From Streptomyces genisteinicus (GTDB lineage: Bacteria > Actinomycetota > Actinomycetes > Streptomycetales > Streptomycetaceae): DNA of 64,000 bases. Positions 20,675 through 30,300 of this stretch are shown here, one piece after another. The translations under genes and the position numbers were made by a program. Numbering within the stretch: the stretch's first letter is position 1; each line of letters opens with the position of its first letter. The notes under the pieces were generated by a model. That model was not told the origin of the DNA. It ran no database searches and saw only the letters and a list, made by a program, of their open reading frames with translations. Where the stretch lies: the NCBI RefSeq assembly GCF_014489615.1, contig NZ_CP060825.1, positions 6,742,001-6,806,000 on the forward strand. Reading direction: 5' to 3'.

Positions 20675-20770
20675 GTGTTCGCTGTCCTTCTGAAGACGTG
20701 GGGCGGGGGGAGGGGCACGGGGTGGCGGGGGAGGGCGCGGCGCGAGGGACGCTCCGCGCCCCGCGCCTCA

Positions 20771-22372
20771 CTACTCCTCCAGCTCCCCGTTGCCGCTGGA
20801 GAACTGGGCCAGCCGGAAGATCACGAACTCGGCCGGCTTGACCGGGGCGATGCCGATCTCGCAGATGACCCGGCCGAGGTCGACCGACTCCGGCGGGTTG
20901 GTCTCCTCGTCGCACTTGACGTAGTAGGCCTGTTCGGGGCTCTGCCCGAACAGGGCGCCGCTGCGCCACTCGTTGACGAGGAACGCCGAGATGTTCCGGC
21001 GGATGCGGGCCCAGAGGTTGTGGTCGTTCGGCTCGAAGACCACCCACTGGGTGCCGATCAGGATCGACTCCTCCAGGTAGTTGAAGTACCGGCGGATGTT
21101 CAGGTAGCGCCAGGCCGGGTCGGAGGAGAGGGTGCGGGCTCCCCAGACGCGGATGCCGCGGCCGGGGAAGGCGCGGATGCAGTTGACGCCGATCGGGTTG
21201 AGCAGGTCCTGCTCGCCGCGGGTGATCTGGAGTTCCAGGTCGACCGCGCCGCGGACGACCTCGTTGGCCGGGGCCTTGTGCACACCGCGCTCGGTGTCGT
21301 TGCGGGCCCAGATGCCGGCGACGTGACCGCTCGGCGGGACCATGCGGGTCTGGCCGGTCGCCGGATCGAAGGACTTGATCCAGGGGTAGTACAGGGCCGC
21401 GTACTTGGAGTCGTAGCCCGCCGTCTCCTGGCGCCAGACACGGATGTCGCGGGCGTTGAGGCCGGGCGGCGGGTCGATGATCGCGACGCGGTCGCCCATC
21501 AGCTCGCAGTGGGCGATCAGGCCGAGCTGCACGGCCTTCACGGCCTCCAGGTCGATCACGCCGCGCTGGTAGGCGGCCATCAGGTCGGGCACCGCGACCA
21601 TGGAGATCTCGTCGACGGCCTCCAGGCCGCCGAAGCCCGTGCGGTCGGCGGAGTCGCCGAGGTACTGGCCCGGGCCGGGGTGCGCGGCCCCGCTCCGCTC
21701 GGTGGGCGCCGCGGCGTCCGCAGGGGCGGCGGGCGGTGCCGGCAGCGCCAGGGTCTGGTTCTCCGGCCGCGCCAGCTGGGCGGAGGGGGCGGCCTCCGTC
21801 ACGGTGATGAGCTTGGAGCGCTCCTTGACCTGTGTGACGACATAGGCGCGGCTGCCCTTCTTCGCCGTCACGTCGAAGGTCTCGACCGGCTTGTCGCCGT
21901 CCTTGACGATCAGCTTGAAGCGCTCCGCCGGGCCCTCGCCCTCGGCGTCGGCGATCTCGACGGACAGCGCGCCGCGGCCCTCGCCCGTCGCCGCCACGGC
22001 GAACGTGCCCAGCTGCCGGGGCTCGGCCGCGGGCAGGGCGGCCGGGGAGGCGCCGCCCGCCACAGCGGCCTGCCCGGCCGGCTGTCCGTCGACGGCGCCG
22101 TCCGCCGCGGAGCCGCCGACCCGGACGACGTACGCCGCCGAGCCGCCGTTGTTGAAGAACCCGTACACCGAGTGGGCGAGGTAGTAGCCGTCGGTGAAGT
22201 CGCCGAAGGCCGCGACGTACTGCGTCCAGTTGGTCACCAGCGTGGGCTCGTTCAGCGGCCCGGTCGGAGCGAGGCCGACGAAGGCGGCCACCGACGTGCC
22301 CACCCCCTCGATGGGGCGCGAGCCGCTGGCAACCTCCTCGACGTAGACGCCGGGCGACAGGTACGACGGCAT
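20771..22372 (-). CDS. cis2: CIS contractile sheath protein
   Basis: This 533-residue protein has the sheath start MPSYLSPGVYVEEVASGSRPIEGVGTS and the conserved C-terminal domain (IRVWGARTLSSDP.WRYLNIRRYFNYLEESI..GTQWVVFEPND..LWARIRRNISAFL) ending in ELE. Two Ala/Pro-rich insertions (about 85-130 and 265-310) probably lie on the outer surface. Start at ATG 22372 with GAGGAG ahead of it. It is the first gene of the long minus-strand CIS operon, divergent from the effector candidate. Confidence 0.93.
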   Translation of the reverse strand: MPSYLSPGVYVEEVASGSRPIEGVGTSVAAFVGLAPTGPLNEPTLVTNWTQYVAAFGDFTDGYYLAHSVYGFFNNGGSAAYVVRVGGSAADGAVDGQPAGQAAVAGGASPAALPAAEPRQLGTFAVAATGEGRGALSVEIADAEGEGPAERFKLIVKDGDKPVETFDVTAKKGSRAYVVTQVKERSKLITVTEAAPSAQLARPENQTLALPAPPAAPADAAAPTERSGAAHPGPGQYLGDSADRTGFGGLEAVDEISMVAVPDLMAAYQRGVIDLEAVKAVQLGLIAHCELMGDRVAIIDPPPGLNARDIRVWRQETAGYDSKYAALYYPWIKSFDPATGQTRMVPPSGHVAGIWARNDTERGVHKAPANEVVRGAVDLELQITRGEQDLLNPIGVNCIRAFPGRGIRVWGARTLSSDPAWRYLNIRRYFNYLEESILIGTQWVVFEPNDHNLWARIRRNISAFLVNEWRSGALFGQSPEQAYYVKCDEETNPPESVDLGRVICEIGIAPVKPAEFVIFRLAQFSSGNGELEE

Positions 22373-22458
22373 GCTCTGCTCTCCTCGGGGTGCGAGACAA
22401 GACGTCCCCAACCCTCGCGCGCGCGTCGCGCCCCCGAAACGTCCCCCGGTGCCGGTAC

Positions 22459-22554
22459 GGGGGCAGTCGTGTTGCCCCCGGCCGTGCCCCTTGGGGCAGA
22501 CGGCGACCGCACGGGCCCCGCCCGCCGGGGCGTCTGCCCCCGATGCTGCCCCCG
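22459..22554. promoter_or_regulatory. TGCCCC palindrome cluster in the divergent CIS promoter
   Basis: The 251-bp gap between the sheath and effector genes holds GGGGGCA-N7-TGCCCCC (22459-22479), the perfect palindrome TGCCCCTTGGGGCA (22485-22498) and two direct TGCCCCCG copies near 22535 and 22547. The array is a plausible operator for a dimeric regulator controlling both directions. The regulator is unknown. Confidence 0.45.
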
Positions 22555-22623
22555 CGGCCCTGCCGCCATGCGCGCCGGGGCGGTACTGCTGGGGCGTCGG
22601 TGTCCGGTGGTGGAGGGAGTGTC

Positions 22624-25608
22624 GTGCGGGACCACGGAACGGGGAAGCGGCCGTCCGAAGAGAAGCAGCCGGCTCCCCGCCCCGCGGCGCCGGCCGCCCC
22701 CGTCCAGCGGATGCTCGCCCTCCAGCGGACCGCAGGGAACGCGGCCGTGGCCCGTGCCGTCGAGGCGGAACGGCACAGCCACGGACCGGGCTGCGGCCAC
22801 GGGAGCACCGAGGACACCAGCCCCGAAGGGCAGCGCGACCTCCTCGGCGCGGCCATGTCCACACCGAGCCGCCCCCTGCCCGGCGCCTTCCTCGACCGGG
22901 CGAAGTCCTTCTACCGCAACGAGGGCCTGTCGGCGGGCCGCGTCCACGACAACCCCACGGCACAGCGGGCGACCGCCGCGCTCGGCGCGCGGGCCATGAC
23001 CGTCGGCAGCCACATCTTCCTCGGCCCGGACGCCGTCGGTGACACCGAGGTCCTCGCCCACGAGGCCAGCCACCTCGACAAGAACCTCCGCGGGGTCCGC
23101 GAGACCGGCACCGACAACGGCGCGGGCGTCCCCGTCACCGATCCGCGCCAGGGCTCGGAGGTGTCCGCCGTCGAGGACGGCGCCGCCTTCGAGGCGGGAG
23201 TGCCGACCGCCCCGTCCGTCGCCGGCCGGATGCCGCCGGCCGCCGGCGCGGCCGGAGACCCGGGCGCGCCCGTGCAGCGTGCGGGCGGCAAGGACAAGGG
23301 CAAGGGCGTCGACAAGGGCAAGGCGAAGGAGAAGTCCGCCCGTCAGATCGCCCTGGGCCTCGACGAGGAGGTCAAGCAGGAGTGGGACCACGCCTACGGG
23401 GGCGGCCGGCAGGGGGCCGCGCCCGAGGAGGTGCGGATGCGCTACGCGAGGTCCATGGCGGACGACCGGACCTCGCAGACCCTCTCGCACCAGACGTTCC
23501 TGGTCTACGACGCCGTCCAGGCCCGGCGGGAGGCGACCGGGCGGACGGAGGTCAACGAGCGCGAGGTCCAGGGCATGCTGATCAACAACCGGCTGCTCTT
23601 CGCGTCCAACTTCAACGAGTCGATGGACCTGCTGACGCCCTACGAGACCGACGGCAGCGCGGACACCTACCCGTCGCTGGTGTCCACGCACCAGAGCGAC
23701 GCCGGCCGCCGCACCGGGCTGCCCACCTCCGACGGCGACGAGTACGTCGGCCGGGTGAACCGGGCGGACGTGAAGACACAGGCGGCACTCGCCGGACAGC
23801 GCGACGACGCGACCGCCCGAGCCCTGCACAAGCGGCACGGCAAACCGGTGACGGTGGTCGACGTGACCGACCCCCGGATGCACACCTTCCTGACGGACCG
23901 GCAGTACGAGGGCGCGATCTTCTTCGTGCGCGTCGCGGCCGAGAAGAAGCTGATGCACGCGGAGCAGAAGCTGCTGCTGGCCCTGCGCTCCTCGGGGATC
24001 ACCCCCGAGGAGGCGAAGGGCTCCCCGCACGCCGTGATGGGCCGCTACCGCGGCTGCCTGTGCTGCACCGCCGCGCTCGACTACTACCGCAACGTCGTCG
24101 GCTTCTCCACCATGGACTACGACCCCAACCCGGGCTTCTACTACTTCGAGTCGCTGGAGAACCTGTACCGGCACCAGGAGCACGTGGTGCGCGACCCGGC
24201 GTTCCGCGAGACGATGCTGCGGCTCGCCCGGGAGCTGCCGAGCACCCCGGCCCTCTCCCGCACGAACCCGCCCGAGCACGCCTTCGACAACCACGGCCCC
24301 GAGACGATCGAGCCCGCCGGCCGGGCCGCACGCCGCAACTACCGCTCCCCGTCGACCAGCGACGTCGAGGCGGACGTCGACGAGTACGGGCGGAAGCGCT
24401 TCACCTCCTACACGCGGGCACTGGACGTCGATGCCGCGAGCGGCACCGGCGGCACGAAGGTGGGCAAGGGCGTCAGGATCGACGAGCGGGCCAAGGGGCA
24501 GTCGCGGCTCCGGGCCGCCCGCGTCATCGGGCCCGAGCACTGGGCCGGGATCCAGGACACGTGGCTCCACGGCACACCCGACGAGCGCGCCACCGTGTTC
24601 CGCAGGTGGGAGACGGAGAAGGGGGCGAGCCGGGCCGAGCTCGTCGAGATCATCGGCGAGGTGGAGCACGAGCGCAGCGGCGACGCCGTCCACGCCTCGG
24701 TGACCCGCTCCGTCAAGGGCACCACCGGGCACGAGCGCCGGGACAACCGCAAGGCGGGCGACCCGGTCACGCGCAGGCCCGAGCGGGGCAAGTACGCGGC
24801 GAAGCCGAAGCCCCAGGCGCCGAAGGAGGGCCGGGGGCCCGCGCCGAAGGAGATGAAGCGCAAGTCCCGCGGCTGGGACCAGATCCACTCCCTGATGCGG
24901 TCCGAGCGCAAGCAGAGCGGCTTCTACGACAAGTGGAAGGTGGAGGACGCCAAGTCGAAGCCCGGCAACCTCAAGCCCGCCCAGATGTCGCCGGCGCTCG
25001 CGAAGCTCGTGACCGACCTCAGCACCAAGTACACCGTGTCCTCGATGAGCCGCCGCATCCACATCGCGGAACGCACCCTGAGGCGGTTCGTGGCGGAGCG
25101 GCAGCCCGAGCAGACCACCCACCCCGACACCGAGTCGGACACCGCCTCCGTCGCCGCGGAGACGGAGACGGCGACGGTCGCCGACGACGCCTCGACGGTC
25201 GCCGACGACACCGCCTCGGAGTACCAGGGCGGCGGCGACGCGATGGACTACGAGCAGCACCAGGGGTACGAGCAGTACCAGGGGTACGAGGACTACCAGG
25301 AGTACGAGGGGTACGACGACGGCGGGGCGATGGACCACACGTACGAGGCGCCGGCGGCCTCGGGCTACACACGGACCCTGCCGGCCCACCCGCAGCAGGG
25401 CGCCGCCGCCTCCGGCTCCTCCTCCCAGGCCGGTCCGTCGGGCAGCTTCACCCACCCCGCCCTCTCCGGCTACACCCTCGTCACCCACCTCGGGCAGACC
25501 CTCTACCGGGACGACCGCAGCGGCCAGTTGTACTGGCGGGACCCGGACACGTTCCGCATGGTCCCGCTCCCGGACCGCGACTCGGACGTCGAGATGAGCG
25601 ACGGCTGA
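22624..25608 (+). CDS. DUF4157 (eCIS core) protein with predicted deaminase toxin domain
   Basis: This 994-residue protein is the prime cargo candidate. GTG 22624 follows a strong GGAGGGAG site. The N-terminus has the eCIS-cargo motif VQRMLALQRTAGNAAV (about 28-43), then a DUF4157 region with HEASH (H146, E147, H150, an HExxH pattern). A second VQR precedes a Lys-rich linker (about 220-240). Residues about 270-520 carry a cytidine-deaminase-like pattern: H445-A-E447 and C478-L-C-C481. The C-terminal half is basic with a helix-turn-helix-like segment (about 800-840), then an acidic tail, a Tyr/Gln-rich QGYE repeat (about 877-905) and a final WRDPDTF segment. No immunity gene is recognisable beside it. 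Substrate (DNA, RNA or nucleotide) is unknown. Confidence 0.78.
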   Translation: MRDHGTGKRPSEEKQPAPRPAAPAAPVQRMLALQRTAGNAAVARAVEAERHSHGPGCGHGSTEDTSPEGQRDLLGAAMSTPSRPLPGAFLDRAKSFYRNEGLSAGRVHDNPTAQRATAALGARAMTVGSHIFLGPDAVGDTEVLAHEASHLDKNLRGVRETGTDNGAGVPVTDPRQGSEVSAVEDGAAFEAGVPTAPSVAGRMPPAAGAAGDPGAPVQRAGGKDKGKGVDKGKAKEKSARQIALGLDEEVKQEWDHAYGGGRQGAAPEEVRMRYARSMADDRTSQTLSHQTFLVYDAVQARREATGRTEVNEREVQGMLINNRLLFASNFNESMDLLTPYETDGSADTYPSLVSTHQSDAGRRTGLPTSDGDEYVGRVNRADVKTQAALAGQRDDATARALHKRHGKPVTVVDVTDPRMHTFLTDRQYEGAIFFVRVAAEKKLMHAEQKLLLALRSSGITPEEAKGSPHAVMGRYRGCLCCTAALDYYRNVVGFSTMDYDPNPGFYYFESLENLYRHQEHVVRDPAFRETMLRLARELPSTPALSRTNPPEHAFDNHGPETIEPAGRAARRNYRSPSTSDVEADVDEYGRKRFTSYTRALDVDAASGTGGTKVGKGVRIDERAKGQSRLRAARVIGPEHWAGIQDTWLHGTPDERATVFRRWETEKGASRAELVEIIGEVEHERSGDAVHASVTRSVKGTTGHERRDNRKAGDPVTRRPERGKYAAKPKPQAPKEGRGPAPKEMKRKSRGWDQIHSLMRSERKQSGFYDKWKVEDAKSKPGNLKPAQMSPALAKLVTDLSTKYTVSSMSRRIHIAERTLRRFVAERQPEQTTHPDTESDTASVAAETETATVADDASTVADDTASEYQGGGDAMDYEQHQGYEQYQGYEDYQEYEGYDDGGAMDHTYEAPAASGYTRTLPAHPQQGAAASGSSSQAGPSGSFTHPALSGYTLVTHLGQTLYRDDRSGQLYWRDPDTFRMVPLPDRDSDVEMSDG

Positions 25609-25738
25609 CCCGCGCACCCGGCCGCACGCCCCGGCACACCCGCCCGCACGCCCCGGCACACCCGCCCGCGACGCCGTGCGGGCGGGTACGCCGGGGCAAC
25701 CAGGTCTGCCCTCGTGACTCCTGTCCGCGGGAGATCGC

Positions 25739-27166
25739 GTGGCTACCGTGCCAGGAGTGAGCCTTTGGACTTCTCTGGAACCCTCGTCCGTCACCGTGGA
25801 CCCCGGCCGCAGCGCGCGGGTGCGGCTTCGGGTGCGCAACACCGGTGACGTGGTGGACGAGTACCGGTTCGAGCCCGTCGGGGACGTGGCGCCCTGGACG
25901 ACCGTCGAACCGCACACGCTGCGGCTGTACCCGGGCACCACCGGGACCGTCGAGCTGACGTTCGCGCCACCGCGGACGCCCGACGCCACCGCGGGGCCGA
26001 ACCCGTACGCCGTGCGCATCACGCCGACGGAGCATCCGGACGCGGTGACGGTTCCCGAAGGCAACCTGACGATCACACCGTTCGCCGAAGTGCGGGCGGA
26101 ACTGGTCCCTCCGACGGTGAAGGGCCGCTTCCGGGGACGTCCCAAACTGGCGGTCGACAACCTCGGCAACACCAAGGTGACCGCGTCCGTCTCCGGCAGC
26201 GACAACGGCGACCACCTCTCGTACCGGATCAGCCCCGGGAACGTCCAGATCGAGCCCGGCCGGGCCGCGTTCGTCGACGCGACGCTGAAGCCGCGGCAGA
26301 TCACCTGGTTCGGCTCGAAGGAGGACCGGCCCTACACCCTCGCGGTCCGCAGGTCCGGGGCCGAGACGACGGAGGTGGAGGGGACGTACGTCCAGCGCGG
26401 GTTCCTGCCCGGGTGGCTGGCGACCCTCCTCGGACTGCTCCTGGCCCTCCTCATCGCCTTCGTGATGATCTGGTTCGCCTACAAGCCGCAGGTCCGCACC
26501 GAGGCCACCGAGCAGGTCGGGGAGGCGGGTGCGGCCCTCGCGCCGAGCCCCACCCCGTCCCCTCCGCCGCCCCCGCCGCCCTCGCCCTCCGAGGAACCGG
26601 ACCCGCCGAAGACCGAGAAGCCCGAGGGCGACGGCGGCGGCGGAGGGGGAGGCCCCTCCAAGCCGGCCGGCCCGCCGCCGGTGGTGCCGGCCCAGAACGT
26701 GCTGCTGCGCAACGCCACCACGCGCCTCTGCGCCGAACTGCCGGGCCACGAGAAGGGCCAGATCAACGGGCCCGTCCAGCAGAGCGTCTGCGACGGCACC
26801 GACGGGGACAACCAGCTCTGGGACCTGGAGGTCAAGTACCCGAAGCAGGGGCCCGGCGGCACGGCGCTCTTCCAGATCCGCAACGTCAAGGACAAGTTCT
26901 GCATGGACCTCGGCGAGTACGGCGCCCGGCCCGTGGGGACCCCGGTCGCCGAGTTCCACTGCGACGGCACCACGGCCGACAACCAGCTGTGGTGGGTCCA
27001 GAAGCAGGACAGCGGCGACTACTGGATCCGCAACTACGCCAGCAACAACAAGTGCCTCGACGTGGAGGGCCGCAGCGACGGCGGCATCAACGCCCGGCTG
27101 CGCATCGCCGACTGCACCAACACCGACGACCAGGAGTGGAAGATCATCCACCCCAAGAAGGACTGA
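25739..27166 (+). CDS. Membrane-anchored protein with Ig-like domains and ricin-type lectin domain
   Basis: This 475-residue protein starts at GTG 25739 with GGGAGA 8 nt ahead. Residues about 1-215 look like two Ig-like or NEW3-type beta domains (VTVDPGRSARVRLRVRNTGDVVDEYRFEPVG). A transmembrane helix follows (226-248), then a Pro-rich spacer (about 265-320) and a ricin-B beta-trefoil (about 325-475) with repeated QLW motifs and paired Cys. Related proteins lie in other Streptomyces CIS loci. The lectin side may bind cell-wall glycan while the beta domains face the other side; orientation cannot be fixed. It follows the deaminase gene in the same direction, 130 bp apart. Confidence 0.78.
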   Translation: MATVPGVSLWTSLEPSSVTVDPGRSARVRLRVRNTGDVVDEYRFEPVGDVAPWTTVEPHTLRLYPGTTGTVELTFAPPRTPDATAGPNPYAVRITPTEHPDAVTVPEGNLTITPFAEVRAELVPPTVKGRFRGRPKLAVDNLGNTKVTASVSGSDNGDHLSYRISPGNVQIEPGRAAFVDATLKPRQITWFGSKEDRPYTLAVRRSGAETTEVEGTYVQRGFLPGWLATLLGLLLALLIAFVMIWFAYKPQVRTEATEQVGEAGAALAPSPTPSPPPPPPPSPSEEPDPPKTEKPEGDGGGGGGGPSKPAGPPPVVPAQNVLLRNATTRLCAELPGHEKGQINGPVQQSVCDGTDGDNQLWDLEVKYPKQGPGGTALFQIRNVKDKFCMDLGEYGARPVGTPVAEFHCDGTTADNQLWWVQKQDSGDYWIRNYASNNKCLDVEGRSDGGINARLRIADCTNTDDQEWKIIHPKKD

Positions 27167-27329
27167 GCCCGGGGGCGCCGGGCCTGCCGTGAACGTGCCG
27201 CCCCGGGGCGCCCCGGCCCCCCTCCCCGCCCGGTCGCGGTCACCCGGCGCACCGTGCTCCGCGAACCGGCCCCCTGTGTGCCGCCGACGTGCCAGAGTGG
27301 TGCCCGTGACGCGGACGACCGGGGGGATC

Positions 27330-30300
27330 ATGTCGTTGCGCAGGCAGCTGTCGTTCGGGGACGCGCTGACCCTGCTGGGGCAGGACCCGCAGGCGGTTCA
27401 GGCCTTGGACCGCGCGCTGGGCGGGGCGCTGAACCTCGCGACGGGCGGGGCGGCCGGGACACTGCTGGACCTGGCGGACGGGCGGGGACGTGTCATCGGA
27501 CTGGGCCGGGACGCCCTCCGAGGCGCCCGGCAGCGGCTGAACGGCGCCGACAGCCGCGCCGGGCGCAGCGAACTGCTGCTCGCCGCGCACACGGTGATCG
27601 TGCTGGTGGCCTGGTTCGAGGTGCTCGGCGAGACCGCACTCCCCTTCGCACTGGAAGACCTCGCCCTCACCCGCTCCGAACAGGTGGCGCTCGCGGGAGG
27701 CGACACGGACGGGCCGGGCGGCCCCACCGCCTTCGCCCGCGCGCTCACAGGCGTCGACGCACCCCGTCCGATGCCCCATCTCCCGTTCGAGGAGACCCTC
27801 GCAGCCCTCCGCGACTGGTACGGCGGACTGGCCGACGCACTGCTCCGGTTCGTCGCCGGACTCCGGGTGGGAGAGGACCTCTCCGAGGAACAGCGCCGCG
27901 ACGCCGGCCGTCTGCTGCGTGCCGAGGTCGCGGCCGGCGCGGTCGGACGGTACCGGGAGCTGTACGCCCGACTCGCCCTGGACGTCCCCGAGTTCGCCTT
28001 CTGGGCCGAGCAGACCGAGCACCAGGCCACCCGCGGGCAGGTCCGGCGGGCGCTGCACGGCATCGAGTCGCTGCTGTCCGGGATGGCCGGGGCGCTGCCG
28101 CAGCCCGTGGACGTGGCGGCGGCCCTGGCCCGCGGCCACCGGGCGGGACTGCGCCGGCCCGTCCTCGACGCCTCCCGCGCACCGGCCGGCATGCGCGTCC
28201 CCGCCCTGGCGGAGATGTACTTCGACCCCGACTTCCGGGTACGCGCGGTGACCGGGCAGGACAACCCCGCCGACGAGGCGTGGTGGGACCGCGTCCCGGT
28301 CCGCCGCGACCTCACCACCTACCTCGCCGGGGCACTCACCGCCCCCGGCGTGCACCGCACACCGCTGCTGGTCCTGGGCCAGCCGGGAGCCGGCAAGTCG
28401 GCCCTCACCCGTGTCCTCGCCGCCCGGCTCCCGGCCGCCGGCTTCCTGCCCGTCCGCGTCCCGCTGCGGGACGTCCGCGCAGACGGCGAACTCCAGGACC
28501 AGATCGAACAGGCGATCCGCTCGGCGACCGGGGAGGCCGTGTCCTGGCCGTCACTCGTCCGCGCCTCCCGCGGCCTCGTCCCGGTGCTGCTGCTGGACGG
28601 CTTCGACGAACTCCTCCAGACGACCGGCGTCCACCACAACGACTTCCTCACCCGGGTGGCGCGCTTCCAGGAACGCGAGGCGGACCAGGGCCGCACCGTA
28701 CTGGCCCTGGTGACCAGCCGCACCGCGGTCGCCGACCGGGTCCGCCACCCGGAGGGCATGGTCGCCCTGCGCCTGGAGCCCTTCCGCCGGGAGCAGGTGC
28801 AGGCATGGCTCGCGGTGTGGAACGAGGCCAACGCGCCCGTGCTCGCTGCCCGCGGACTGCGCCCCCTGCCCCCGGACGTGCTCGCCCGGCACGCGGCCCT
28901 GTCCGCCCAGCCCCTGCTGCTCACCATGCTCGCCCTCTACGACGCGGCCGACAACGGCCTCCAGCGCGAAGGGGAGGGGCCCTTCGACGAGGCCCACCTC
29001 TACGAGGAACTGCTGACGTCGTTCGCCCGGCGCGAGGTCTCCCGGGACGACGGGGACGCCGCCGCGCACCCCGACGAGGCCGAACGCGTCGAACGCGAAC
29101 TGCAGCGCCTGTCGCTGGTGGCGTTCGCCGTGCTGAACCGCCAGCGGCAGTGGGTCACCGCCGACGAGCTCGACCAGGACCTCGCGGCGCTCCTCCGCCT
29201 CGCACCGGAACCCCGCCCGACCTCGTTCCGCAGCGCGCTCGCCACCTCCGAGACGGCACTGGGCCGTTTCTTCTTCATCCAGCGGGCCCAGGCCCTGCGC
29301 GACGAACGGCAGCTCGCCACCTACGAGTTCCTGCACGCCACCTTCGGCGAGTACCTGGCCGTCCGACTGGCGCTCCACGTGCTCCGCGGCCTGCGCGGCC
29401 AGCAGTCGCCCGTCAGCCTGGGCCACACCCCCGTCAACGACGGCTTCGCGTACGCCCTGCTGTCCTACGCCCCGCTCTCGTCCCGGCAGATGCTGCGCTT
29501 CGCCACGTCCCTCGTCGCACAGCTGCCCCCGGACGAGCGGCGGCAGCTGGCGCAGCTGCTGACCCGGCTGCTGTACGAGCAGTCCCTGCGGTCCGACGAC
29601 CCGTTCCCCGGATACCGGCCGCGACCCCTGCGGGTCTCGTCACGGCACGGGATCTACGGCGCCAACCTCGTGCTCGTCGTGCTGCTGCTCGGCGGCGGCA
29701 CGACCGCGTCCGCGCTCTTCCCCGGTGCGGGGGACCCGGCGGGGGTGTGGCACCGGCACGTGCTGCTGTGGCGCTCGTCGTTCACGGAGTTCCAGTGGAC
29801 GGAGTTCGCCCTGTCGATGACGGTCGGGCGCACCTACGGCGAGGACGGTGTGCGGGACCTGGACATCGCCCCGCGCACCGGGGAACTGACGCCCCCGGAT
29901 CCGGTCGACAACCGCTGGCTGTTCCGTGTGCCCGCCGAGTCGACGCACTGGGCGCGGTCGTACTGGGCGGAGCTGTGGCACAAGATGGACGTGTCCGGCG
30001 GCACCGCCGACACGGTGGTCCGCCACGCCATGGACCCCGTCTTCGCGGCCCTGGGCCCCGCCGTCCTGGCGATGGGCGGAGGCGACGGGGAGCCCGCCAC
30101 CTCCCTCGCGCACGACCTGCTGCGGCTGTGGCTGGGGCCGCGTTCGGGGATGGCGGACGCGGACCTCGCGGCGCTCTACCGGTCCGTGGACACCGCGCTC
30201 CGGCGGTCCGGTCTCACGGACGACTTCGCACCGCTCGTGCTCGACCTGCTGCGGCGCGACAGGCACCGCCTCGACGCCGGCACGTACGCTTTCGTCCTCA

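Noticed and set aside
23059..23076. HEASHL in the effector as proof of an active metalloprotease toxin
   Set aside because: The HExxH pattern is standard in DUF4157 domains of eCIS proteins and may serve processing or be inactive; the deaminase core is the better toxin candidate.
22252..26304. A 1350-codon minus-strand frame across the effector and lectin genes
   Set aside because: It overlaps two well-supported plus-strand genes and shows no conserved domain; typical antisense open frame in high-GC DNA.
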